In this document: one piece after another, positions 1-6,476 of the stretch
Numbering within the stretch: position 1 is the stretch's first letter
Layout: the number at the start of each line of letters is the position of its first letter
Source: Alphaproteobacteria bacterium
Lineage (GTDB): Bacteria > Pseudomonadota > Alphaproteobacteria > UBA828
Direction of reading: 5' to 3'
NCBI GenBank assembly: GCA_029937205.1
Contig: JAPYQV010000056.1
Coordinates: 1-10,374, forward strand
Length of the DNA stretch: 10,374 nucleotides
Made by a program: the position numbers and the translations under genes
Notes under the pieces: model-generated
Told to the model about the DNA's origin: nothing
The model's database searches: none
Seen by the model: only the letters and a program-made list of their open reading frames with translations

Positions 1-702
1 CATATTGGCATTGAACTGGGCATTGACCCGCACGCTGCGAAGTTGCTTCAAATAGTCAGCGAACATATCGGGCGTGAGCGGCGTACCGGTATCCGTGGCG
101 AAAGCGAGATCATCATCCGCCGCCGGGCCGCCGAACTCGCCGCGAATTTCAATGTAGCGCGTCCTGAGCGGAATCGCTTCAGCACTGTCCAAATTCAACC
201 CCGCCAGTTCGCCCATGCGCAGGGTGCACAATTGCGCGGGTGTGAAGCCGGCTTCTTTCAAGCTGCGCAGCAACAGTTCCTGGCGACGGAGATACGCCTT
301 GCGGCGGAAGGTAACGCGCAGCTTGTCGAGCTCGGCCACGGCCTGGCCGGGAAAGGTTTCGGCAAACGACAAACCCGCGCCGACGCCGTGATTGATCTCC
401 TTGGCGTGGCAGTGGTCGTGGAGGTTGATCACCGCGCGCGATACCCACGGCAAACACTCCACCGCCGTTCGCATGTCATGCGCCATGAGAAAGGCGAAAT
501 TGGGCGCGCACCAAAATGTCGGCAGGCGAAAGCCGATGCGCACTTCGCCGCCCTCGCCAAGCTCAAGCGAATTGACGAAGCCCATATCGGCGACCGATTC
601 ATCGAGCTCCGGGTCGCTCACCGTGGCGAGGCGCGCCCACACTTCGGATTCGCGCGTGTCGTTTTTTCGCGTGTTTGTGGTCTGTGGCGCCGGTGCGTTC
701 AT
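1..702 (-). CDS. DUF59/MIP18 (PaaD-like) iron-sulfur assembly protein, 3' end beyond window
   Basis: The minus strand is open from an ATG at 702-700 to the window edge (234 codons, no stop), so the C-terminus is missing. Residues 22-110 look like a DUF59/MIP18 domain: SDPELDESVADMGFV near residues 29-43 is the family's typical N-terminal motif, and LPTFWCAPNFAFLMA (60-74) holds the cysteine (C65) at the conserved position. A His/Cys-rich stretch HDHCHAKE follows at 95-102. The rest, to at least residue 234, has no domain I recognise and makes the protein far longer than a stand-alone DUF59 protein of about 100-130 residues. DUF59 proteins act in iron-sulfur cluster assembly or metallocentre maturation; a role here is inferred. 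The start lies 6 bases after the amidohydrolase stop with no clear Shine-Dalgarno, which suggests translational coupling. As I recall, the same pair occurs in actinobacterial propane monooxygenase operons. Confidence 0.8.
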   Translation of the reverse strand, partial: MNAPAPQTTNTRKNDTRESEVWARLATVSDPELDESVADMGFVNSLELGEGGEVRIGFRLPTFWCAPNFAFLMAHDMRTAVECLPWVSRAVINLHDHCHAKEINHGVGAGLSFAETFPGQAVAELDKLRVTFRRKAYLRRQELLLRSLKEAGFTPAQLCTLRMGELAGLNLDSAEAIPLRTRYIEIRGEFGGPAADDDLAFATDTGTPLTPDMFADYLKQLRSVRVNAQFNANM

Positions 703-708
703 GATGGC

Positions 709-1710
709 TCAGCCCGCGCCGATCTTGGCTTTTTGCGCCTCGACATCGATGCCGTAGAGCTTGGCCGCGTTGAGGCCGAGGATCTTGCGTTTGGCCTCAG
801 GCGTGAGGTCGACACCGGTCTCGGCCTTGAGGTCCTCCGGCATTTCAAACGCCATGAATTTCTCGATCAGCCATTTCGGCTGCCAGATGCCATAGTCGCT
901 GGCAAACAGCAGCTTGTCCTCGCCAACCCAGAACAACAGTTCGGACATCATCTCGGCGAAATAGCGTGGCCGCGCGTGCACGAACGCCGAGGCCACCGCC
1001 AGGCCGCCATAGACATTTTTCTCCTGGGTCGCGATCCAGCAAAAATCATCAAGGCGTGGCAGGCCGACATGATCGACGATGAAATTCAATTCGGGAAAAT
1101 CCGTCGCCGCGTCGTCGATATCGGCGACATCGAAGGCGTCGCGGTTGAGTGGCAGGATGGTCGGTCCTTTGTGGACATGGACGTTTTTGATGCCGAGGCC
1201 TTGCGCGTGTTCAAGATAGCGCCTGGCCCACGCATCGGTCAGTTTGTAGCCCTTGGAGTCACCGTGCCACTCCGCCGTGTAGAGCTTGACGCCGATGATG
1301 TTGTAAGTTTCGACCAGTGCCGTGAGGGCGTCCAAACCGGGTTCGCCGTCGCGCGGATCGAAGGCGCCATTGAGGATGACGCGGTCGGGATGAGCGGCAC
1401 GCAGTTCAGCGTTCTGCTCGGTGGTGTTAAAGCCCTCAATGTAGAAATCCTTGAGATAGGTCGGCTGACATATCGCCATATCGGCATAGCCGTTCACAAA
1501 AACGTCTTCATAAAGAGTTTCGGCGCCGTAACGCTGGAATTTTTCGATCGGCCAGACATATTCCGCCGGGCTCAGTCCCGAGTGATAATCATGAAAGCAA
1601 TTGATGAATTGCGCGCCATGAATATTGCGCTGATTCTCCGGCCGCGCATCCCACAGATGAATATGCGCATCGACCACAAAAATATCGTCGCCGTCGCTTG
1701 TCTTAAACAT
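709..1710 (-). CDS. Amidohydrolase family protein (COG2159-like metal-dependent TIM barrel)
   Basis: This 333-residue cytosolic protein has the layout of the amidohydrolase-2 (ACMSD-like) family. DAHIHLWD at residues 14-21 gives the HxH metal pair (H16, H18). K142 sits in VKLYTAEWHG, H178/H180 in NVHVHKGP, H214 in VDHVGLP, and the late catalytic or metal Asp is D272 in FASDYGIW. Family members hydrolyse or decarboxylate small carboxylated or cyclic substrates; the substrate here is unknown. The start is supported by GGAGG at 1716-1720, five bases upstream of the ATG. The stop is followed after 6 bases by the DUF59 gene, so the two are almost certainly co-transcribed. The protein resembles, from memory, the amidohydrolase encoded next to DUF59 in soluble diiron propane/ketone monooxygenase clusters, where it is needed or suspected to be an accessory rather than a catabolic enzyme. 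No monooxygenase gene is visible here, so that role is inference. Confidence 0.88.
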   Translation of the reverse strand: MFKTSDGDDIFVVDAHIHLWDARPENQRNIHGAQFINCFHDYHSGLSPAEYVWPIEKFQRYGAETLYEDVFVNGYADMAICQPTYLKDFYIEGFNTTEQNAELRAAHPDRVILNGAFDPRDGEPGLDALTALVETYNIIGVKLYTAEWHGDSKGYKLTDAWARRYLEHAQGLGIKNVHVHKGPTILPLNRDAFDVADIDDAATDFPELNFIVDHVGLPRLDDFCWIATQEKNVYGGLAVASAFVHARPRYFAEMMSELLFWVGEDKLLFASDYGIWQPKWLIEKFMAFEMPEDLKAETGVDLTPEAKRKILGLNAAKLYGIDVEAQKAKIGAG

Positions 1711-1746
1711 TCAATCCTCCACGCCACATTTTCTTGTTTTGTCGGC

Positions 1747-1766
1747 GCTTAGCCTAATGGCTGAGC
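1747..1766. other. Short inverted repeat between exporter and amidohydrolase genes
   Basis: GCTTAGCC (1747-1754) and GGCTGAGC (1759-1766) can pair as an 8-bp stem with one G-T wobble around a TAAT loop. It lies in the 66-base gap between the exporter stop and the amidohydrolase start, about 36 bases before the latter. No T-run follows on either strand, so it is a poor intrinsic terminator. It could be a weak operator, an mRNA processing element or chance. Confidence 0.3.
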
Positions 1767-1776
1767 CCGCATATGC

Positions 1777-2685
1777 CTACGAAACTTTTTCCGATCTTGC
1801 TTTGGAATAATTCATCACACCGAGACCGAGGGCAATGATCGCGATGGCGGCCCACAGCCAGATGCTGGGCTCATCGCCGAACAGGAGATAGGCCCACAGC
1901 ACGCCTGCCGCGACGACAACGTAATTGAGCTGGGCAAAAAACAGCGGGCCGGCGCGGCGCAGGATTTCGAAGAAACAGAGATAGGTCACCACATTGCCGC
2001 CAGCCGCCCACAGCGTCGGCCAGACGCCGTCAAACCCGGCGTGGGTGAGCGCTATCGGCCCGTCGATCGCCAGCATGAGAATCAGGAGGAGGAACGTGGC
2101 GAATGTCATCAACCCGGTGGTGAGCGAGAGCGAGTTGACATCCCCTGGCATGAGCTTGGCGGTAAATACATTGTTGATCGCCGCACTCACCGGCAGCAAC
2201 AGGGCCAACAGAACCCAAATCGCCATTTCCGGATCGGGCAGACTTTGCTCCGGTACCACAATAAACAGCACGCCGCCGAAGCCCAAAGCCACGCCCAACA
2301 GGCTGAGCCAGCGGAAGGATTCGCTCTTAACCGTTAGGGCGAGCAGATAGGTCGCCGCCGCGATCAACGCCACCACCAAGGTGAGGACCGAAGGCGGCAG
2401 CTTGTCGGCGAGATAGGCCAATATCAAAAGCGGCCCCGACAGCCCGACCGTGGCGACCAGGCTGTAAACTTTTATATGGGGGAGGCTCGCTTTCGGCCGC
2501 GAGCGCAACAATATAGAAGCCGGCAATAGCACGGCCGAGGCGAGAACCATCTGCCAGAACGCATAGGCGATGAACGGCATGCCGGCGTCCACTGCCAGCT
2601 TGTTGGCGGAAATCACGCTGCCATAGGCGGTGCCGCCGAGCAGCAGCAGGGCGGTCGGCAGGAGGAGGCTCGACTTGGATTTCAT
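1777..2685 (-). CDS. EamA-family (drug/metabolite transporter) membrane protein
   Basis: This 302-residue very hydrophobic protein has about ten predicted membrane helices in two similar halves, the layout of the DMT superfamily (EamA, two domains at roughly 8-142 and 155-293). The first helix begins near residue 8 and the last ends near residue 292, followed by a basic tail (NYSKARSEKVS). DMT/EamA proteins are inner-membrane carriers, often exporters of amino acids or other small metabolites; the substrate cannot be told from sequence. The ATG at 2685-2683 has no evident Shine-Dalgarno. The frame stays open upstream for at least 25 codons but offers no ATG, GTG or TTG there, so this start is the best available. 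The gene points away from the cyclase gene and shares a 144-base intergenic region with it. The amidohydrolase-DUF59 pair follows after 66 bases, so one leftward transcript is possible but not shown. Confidence 0.9.
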   Translation of the reverse strand: MKSKSSLLLPTALLLLGGTAYGSVISANKLAVDAGMPFIAYAFWQMVLASAVLLPASILLRSRPKASLPHIKVYSLVATVGLSGPLLILAYLADKLPPSVLTLVVALIAAATYLLALTVKSESFRWLSLLGVALGFGGVLFIVVPEQSLPDPEMAIWVLLALLLPVSAAINNVFTAKLMPGDVNSLSLTTGLMTFATFLLLILMLAIDGPIALTHAGFDGVWPTLWAAGGNVVTYLCFFEILRRAGPLFFAQLNYVVVAAGVLWAYLLFGDEPSIWLWAAIAIIALGLGVMNYSKARSEKVS

Positions 2686-2829
2686 GGATTGCAGCTTGGT
2701 CCAAAATGCGCTCGCACGCCAACGTCTCGTTGTCTCATCGCCCAGATCTCCGCATGGCTGGATTGAACCTGATCATCTGGATATCATCCCTCCCAATATG
2801 GCGCAATTTTTCAAACGAGGTTAAAGCGG
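2686..2829. promoter_or_regulatory. Divergent intergenic region between exporter and cyclase genes
   Basis: These 144 bases lie between two divergent genes and must hold both promoters if each has its own. I see no convincing -35/-10 pair: TTGAAC (2763-2768) and TATCAT (2782-2787) are only 13 bases apart. CCAGAT (2742-2747) and ATCTGG (2775-2780) form a loose inverted repeat. A Shine-Dalgarno-like GAGG (2817-2820) lies 9 bases before the GTG of the cyclase gene. Confidence 0.35.
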
Positions 2830-4611
2830 GTGCCTGAGGGACGGGAGAAACGACGGCTGGCGGCGATTCTGGCTGCCGATATCGTCGGTTACAGCCGCAT
2901 GATGGCGGCGGATGAATCCGGCACGCTGGCGCGTCTGAAGGCGCTGCGAACGGAAATGTTCGATGACGAGATTTCCGGACATGACGGGCGCATCGTGAAA
3001 ACCACCGGCGATGGTTTTCTTGTCGAGTTTGCCAGCGTGGTCGATGCCGTGCGCTGTGCGATCCAGATACAATCGGCCATGGCGGCACGCGCCGCCGGCC
3101 TTTCGGAAGACGAGCAGATGCTGTTTCGCATCGGTGTCAATCTTGGCGATATTATCGTCGAGGCGGATGACATATTTGGCGATGGCGTCAACGTTGCGGC
3201 GCGCCTCGAAGGTATCGCAAAACCCGGTGGTATCTGTATCTCCCGGGCGGCGCGCGACCAGGTGCGCGACAAGATCGAACATCCGCTCGAGGATCTGGGC
3301 GAGATTGAAGTCAAAAACATTCCTCGGCCGGTTAGAATTTTCCAGGTGTTGTTCGACGGCACAGCGAAGAGTGCGCCAAAAATCGACAATGCCGCCCAGC
3401 CCGATGCGGTGGTTGACGACGACAAGCCCTCACTCGTCGTTCTTCCGTTCGATAACATGAGTGGCGATCCGGAGCAGGAATATTTCTCCGACGGTGTCAC
3501 CGAGGACATCATTACCGACCTCAGCAAAGCGTCCGGCCTGTTTGTAATCGCTCGCAATTTCGCCTTCGTTTACAAGGGTAAGAGCTTCAATGTACCTGAC
3601 GTCTGCCGCGAGTTCGGAGTCAAGTTCGCGCTCGAGGGCAGCATCCGCAAGGCGGGCAACAGGGTGCGCATTACCGCCCAGTTGATCGACGGCGCGAGCG
3701 GCGGGCACCTCTGGGCCGAGCGCTACGACCGCGACCTCACGGACATCTTCGAAGTTCAAGACGGCGTCACGCAAAAAATCGTTGCGGCGCTGAAGGTCAC
3801 GCTGAACGAGGCCGAGAAATCACTGATCGCCGGTGGCGGCACCACGAACATGGCGGCGCACGACCAATACCTGAAAGGCCGGGAGTTGATATGGGGAATC
3901 AACAAAACCCGCGAGAAGTTTGAAGAGGCGGTCGCCTGCTTCCACCGCGCCATTGCGCTGGACGCAAATTATGCAAACCCGCGCGCCGGTCTTGCCGGGG
4001 CGTACCTCCTGGATCACCAAAACCACTGGAGCGATACGCCCGAAAATTCAATTGATGAAGCGGATCGGCTTGTCGGCGAGGCCCTCGCCATGAACGACAA
4101 AGAACTGCTCGCCCACATGGTGGCAAGTATGGTTGCCATGTTTCAGAAAGACCTTGCGCGAGCGGCCCGCGCCGCCGACACAGCACTTTCGCTCAACCCC
4201 AACTATGCTCAGGCAACGGGCGTTCGCGGCGTTATCTTCATATATTCAGGCGAGCCGGACAAGTCGATCCCTTATATTGAACGGACGATGCGTCTCGATC
4301 CCCTGTTTCGCGAACAATATTTGCACTTCCTCGCCACGGCAAAATTTGTCGCCGGAGATTATGTACGCGCGGCGGAATATTTTAGGGAGCGAATTTCGGT
4401 TAATCCGGCAACCGATCTGTCGCGCGCCTTGCTCGCCGCGACTCTGGGCCACCTGGATCAGGCAGCGGAGGCCGACCGTATTTGGCGTGAGCTTATGGAA
4501 ATCAATCCGAAATATTCTGCCAGGGATCATATCGCTCGGCTACCCTTCAAAAATCCCGAAGATGGCGAAAAAATATGGCAAGGTTTGCAGAAGGCGGGGT
4601 TGGCGGACTGA
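2830..4611 (+). CDS. Class III adenylate/guanylate cyclase with TolB-like and TPR domains
   Basis: This 593-residue protein starts at GTG 2830, nine bases after GAGG (2817-2820). Residues 7-175 form a class III cyclase catalytic domain with the full expected set: metal-binding D17 (AADIVGYSRM) and D61 (KTTGDGF), K57 at the adenine-selecting position, and D114, N121 and R125 in DDIFGDGVNVAARLEG. By family logic it should make cAMP from ATP; K57 with D114 favours adenine over guanine. Residues 200-330 (PSLVVLPFDNMSGDPEQEYF onward) match the TolB N-terminal-like domain often joined to such cyclases in rhizobia and relatives (COG5616-type). From about 345 to the end are alpha-helical TPR-like repeats with A/L/Y-rich helices and motifs such as ALSLNPNYAQA. 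I see no signal peptide or membrane helix, so it is probably cytosolic, with the TPR part sensing or docking an unknown partner. Its stop lies 29 bases from the convergent NTF2-like gene. Confidence 0.93.
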   Translation: MPEGREKRRLAAILAADIVGYSRMMAADESGTLARLKALRTEMFDDEISGHDGRIVKTTGDGFLVEFASVVDAVRCAIQIQSAMAARAAGLSEDEQMLFRIGVNLGDIIVEADDIFGDGVNVAARLEGIAKPGGICISRAARDQVRDKIEHPLEDLGEIEVKNIPRPVRIFQVLFDGTAKSAPKIDNAAQPDAVVDDDKPSLVVLPFDNMSGDPEQEYFSDGVTEDIITDLSKASGLFVIARNFAFVYKGKSFNVPDVCREFGVKFALEGSIRKAGNRVRITAQLIDGASGGHLWAERYDRDLTDIFEVQDGVTQKIVAALKVTLNEAEKSLIAGGGTTNMAAHDQYLKGRELIWGINKTREKFEEAVACFHRAIALDANYANPRAGLAGAYLLDHQNHWSDTPENSIDEADRLVGEALAMNDKELLAHMVASMVAMFQKDLARAARAADTALSLNPNYAQATGVRGVIFIYSGEPDKSIPYIERTMRLDPLFREQYLHFLATAKFVAGDYVRAAEYFRERISVNPATDLSRALLAATLGHLDQAAEADRIWRELMEINPKYSARDHIARLPFKNPEDGEKIWQGLQKAGLAD

Positions 4612-4640
4612 CGGCCGCCTTACTCGCCACCGGCGTATTT

Positions 4641-5009
4641 TCAGTAGGTGTCCTTGCGTGTGATCATGCCGTCATCGCGGAGCCGCCAGAGATCGCAGCC
4701 AAGCCAGTTGAGGCGGTTGCCGTTGCTCTCATTGCCGGTCACGGTCCATTCCGAGCAACCGTGGTTGCCGGCCACCCAGTGGCTGTGGATTTGCCATGCC
4801 ATGTCCGGGATGGCGGCAAAGCGTTGCTTCAGCATGGCGCGGATCGCCGGCTTGCCGTCAAGTCTGAGGCCTTCCGGCGCCGCGCCGCGTGAAGCCAGCC
4901 ACACCGCATCCTCGGTGAATTGGGCCAATATGGCCTCGGAATCGTGCCGGTTAAAGGCCTCGCAAACATCGGTTATTGTCTTGAGGTTTCTTTGTTCGTT
5001 CTCGTTCAT
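4641..5009 (-). CDS. NTF2/SnoaL-fold small protein (nuclear transport factor 2 family)
   Basis: This 122-residue protein begins at ATG 5009-5007, chosen because AGGGGAG (5017-5023) lies 7 bases upstream and the sequence from MNENEQRNLKTITDVCEAFN onward looks like the family's N-terminus. An upstream ATG at 5123 would add 38 residues of poor quality across the shared regulatory region. FNRHDSEAILAQFTEDAVW (19-37), the GKPAIRAML helix (52-60) and WTVTGNESNGNRL (78-90) match the SnoaL-like cone fold, a family holding isomerases, hydratases, cyclases and many unassigned members. The reaction is unknown. The protein ends RKDTY at TGA 4643-4641. Related proteins, as I recall, often continue with Trp-Lys, and here the codons after TGA read KYAGGE then TAA (4622-4620), so the end may be truncated. 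It is divergent from the binding-protein gene. Confidence 0.8.
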   Translation of the reverse strand: MNENEQRNLKTITDVCEAFNRHDSEAILAQFTEDAVWLASRGAAPEGLRLDGKPAIRAMLKQRFAAIPDMAWQIHSHWVAGNHGCSEWTVTGNESNGNRLNWLGCDLWRLRDDGMITRKDTY

Positions 5010-5016
5010 GCCCGCG

Positions 5017-5023
5017 CTCCCCT
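5017..5023 (-). promoter_or_regulatory. Ribosome binding site that fixes the NTF2-like gene start
   Basis: On the minus strand this reads AGGGGAG, 7 bases before ATG 5009-5007. It decides the internal start against the longer frame that begins at 5123. Confidence 0.7.
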
Positions 5024-5060
5024 GGCCAAAGTTAACGACCGTATCAAAGTGTGCTGGATA

Positions 5061-5088
5061 TTGACCGCCGCTTGTTTCACAATAGATG
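5061..5088 (+). promoter_or_regulatory. Possible sigma-70-like promoter for the ABC importer genes
   Basis: TTGACC (5061-5066) is a good -35 match. The best -10 candidate at a 16-base spacing is TAGATG (5083-5088), which matches the consensus at only three of six positions. The placement, about 70 bases before the binding-protein start and inside the 148-base divergent region, is sensible. The call is weak because of the poor -10. Confidence 0.3.
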
Positions 5089-5113
5089 TTCGTTATTAAG
5101 ACAAGAACCGTAT

Positions 5114-5129
5114 CGGCGAACAATCGCCG
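5114..5129 (+). promoter_or_regulatory. Palindrome in the 5' leader of the binding-protein gene
   Basis: CGGCGA-ACAA-TCGCCG is a perfect 6-bp stem with a 4-base loop. It ends 13 bases before the Shine-Dalgarno GGGAGG (5143-5148). It could be an operator half-site pair or a leader hairpin. Part of it (CGAACA, 5117-5122) could instead pair with TGTTCG (5087-5092), which gives a mutually exclusive fold. No T-run follows, so it is not a simple terminator. Confidence 0.4.
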
Positions 5130-5157
5130 TCAAAAATAACCTGGGAGGTATATTAAA

Positions 5158-6372
5158 ATGAAATTCAGAATGAAAGTTCTTGCCGCAACGTCAGCCATGG
5201 CGTTCGTCGCGGCGATGGGTTTGGGAATGGCGCCGGCGGCCAAGGCCGACGATATCAAGGTCGGGATTATTCTCGGCTTTACCGGACCAATTGAATCACT
5301 AACACCAGGCATGGCCGCGTCGGCCGAGCTGGCGATGAAGGAAGTTTCCGATTCCGGCAAATTGCTCGGTGGCAAGATGATGGTTCCGGTTCGCGCCGAT
5401 TCGACCTGCGTCGATTCAGCCGCCGCAACAGCGGCAGCCGAGCGTCTCATCACGTCCGATGGCGTGGTTGCCATCATGGGCGCCGATTGTTCCGGCGTGA
5501 CCACCTCGATCGCCAACAACACGGCGGTGCCGAATGGTGTGGTGATGGTGTCGCCGTCGGCCACCTCGCCGGCGCTCTCGACCATCGAGGACAAAGGCTT
5601 TTTCTTCCGCACCGCACCTTCCGACGCGCGTCAGGGCCAGGTCTTGGCCGATGTGCTGCAATCCCGCGGCATCACGAATGTGGCCGTCACTTACACCAAC
5701 AATGACTACGGCAAGGGTCTCGCGGATAGCTTCATCGCCGCGTTCAAGGCCTCTGGTGGCACGGTTGAAATGAATGCCGCGCATGAAGACGGCAAGGGCG
5801 ATTATTCCGCCGAAGTGGGCGCGCTCGCGGCGTCCGGTTCGGCCCATCTGGTGGTGCTTGGCTATCTCGACCAGGGCGGCAAGGGCATCATTCAAACCTC
5901 GCTCGACACCGGCGCGTTCGATGCCTTCATCCTCGCCGACGGCATGATCGGTCAATCGCTGATCGACGCCATCGGCGAAGGCCTGAATGGCGCCATCGGC
6001 ACCCTGCCGGGCTCCGAATCCGAGGGCGCCAAGATGTTCCTCGAGGTTGCCACCGCCGGCGGTGTTGACGGTGACGGACCGTTCCGCGGCGAATCCTATG
6101 ACGCCGCTGCCTTGATCGCCTTGGCGATTCAGGCTGGTGGGTCGGCCGATCGCAGCTCCATCCAGGCCAACATGCTGGCCGTCGCCAATGCGCCGGGCGA
6201 GCAGATCCTGCCGGGAGAGCTCGGCAAGGCACTGCAAATCCTGGCCGATGGCGGCGAGGTCGATTATCAGGGTGCGACCAATGTCGAACTGATCGGCCCC
6301 GGCGAAGCCGCAGGCTCGTACAAAGAGCTTGAGGTCATGGACGGCGCCTTTAAGACGATTAAGGTTCACTAG
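5158..6372 (+). CDS. Branched-chain amino acid-type ABC transporter substrate-binding protein
   Basis: This 404-residue periplasmic protein has a clear Sec signal peptide: a basic start (MKFRMK), a hydrophobic core to about residue 26, and a likely cleavage after AAKA (residue 30). The mature part is a type I periplasmic binding fold (Peripla_BP_6, LivJ-like): IKVGIILGFTGP (33-44), the ligand-contact type motif SPSATSP (132-138), and YTNNDYGKG (179-187). C84 and C111 are placed so that they could form the disulfide known in LivJ-type proteins. It should capture the substrate and deliver it to the LivHM-GF complex encoded downstream. The family binds Leu/Ile/Val but also amides, urea, aromatic acids and others, so the ligand is open. 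GGGAGG at 5143-5148, 9 bases before the ATG, supports the start over the ATG at 5170. A strong stem-loop follows the gene. Confidence 0.93.
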   Translation: MKFRMKVLAATSAMAFVAAMGLGMAPAAKADDIKVGIILGFTGPIESLTPGMAASAELAMKEVSDSGKLLGGKMMVPVRADSTCVDSAAATAAAERLITSDGVVAIMGADCSGVTTSIANNTAVPNGVVMVSPSATSPALSTIEDKGFFFRTAPSDARQGQVLADVLQSRGITNVAVTYTNNDYGKGLADSFIAAFKASGGTVEMNAAHEDGKGDYSAEVGALAASGSAHLVVLGYLDQGGKGIIQTSLDTGAFDAFILADGMIGQSLIDAIGEGLNGAIGTLPGSESEGAKMFLEVATAGGVDGDGPFRGESYDAAALIALAIQAGGSADRSSIQANMLAVANAPGEQILPGELGKALQILADGGEVDYQGATNVELIGPGEAAGSYKELEVMDGAFKTIKVH

Positions 6373-6382
6373 ACTAGGTGAT

Positions 6383-6419
6383 GCGTGGCGGCCCGGCATG
6401 TTGCCGGGCCGTCGCACGC
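6383..6419 (+). terminator. Strong stem-loop after the binding-protein gene
   Basis: A perfect 9-bp GC-rich stem (6390-6398 with 6402-6410) closes a TGT loop. It can extend outward through 6389-6411 and, with a small bulge, through GCGTG (6383-6387) with CACGC (6415-6419). No T-run follows, so it is more likely to protect the 3' end of the upstream mRNA or to act as a partial terminator than as a full intrinsic terminator. Such a placement would favour excess binding protein over membrane components, as in other binding-protein operons. Confidence 0.6.
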
Positions 6420-6476
6420 GCCTGACGGTGCCGGTTGTTTAGATAAATGCTGGCCCCGACCTGATGGCTGCGGGCC

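Noticed and set aside
43..1752. A 569-codon open frame on the plus strand
   Set aside because: It lies antisense to the amidohydrolase and DUF59 genes, whose proteins carry clear family motifs. The predicted product is Arg/His/Asp-rich with no domain, as expected of an antisense frame in GC-rich DNA.
1747..1766. Intrinsic terminator after the exporter gene
   Set aside because: The stem is short with a wobble pair, and no T-run follows on either strand.
2763..2787. Sigma-70 promoter for the cyclase gene (TTGAAC and TATCAT)
   Set aside because: The two boxes are only 13 bases apart, well short of the usual 16-18.
4603..4618. Hairpin terminator between the convergent cyclase and NTF2-like genes
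   Set aside because: GGCGG and CCGCC could pair over only five bases, and no T-run follows, so it is not distinguishable from chance.
5010..5123. A 38-residue N-terminal extension of the NTF2-like protein
   Set aside because: A well-spaced AGGGGAG precedes the internal ATG at 5009, the extension does not resemble the family, and it would cover the divergent promoter region.
5416..6417. A 333-codon open frame on the minus strand
   Set aside because: It is antisense to the binding-protein gene, has low-complexity Arg/Gly/His-rich sequence and no recognisable domain.
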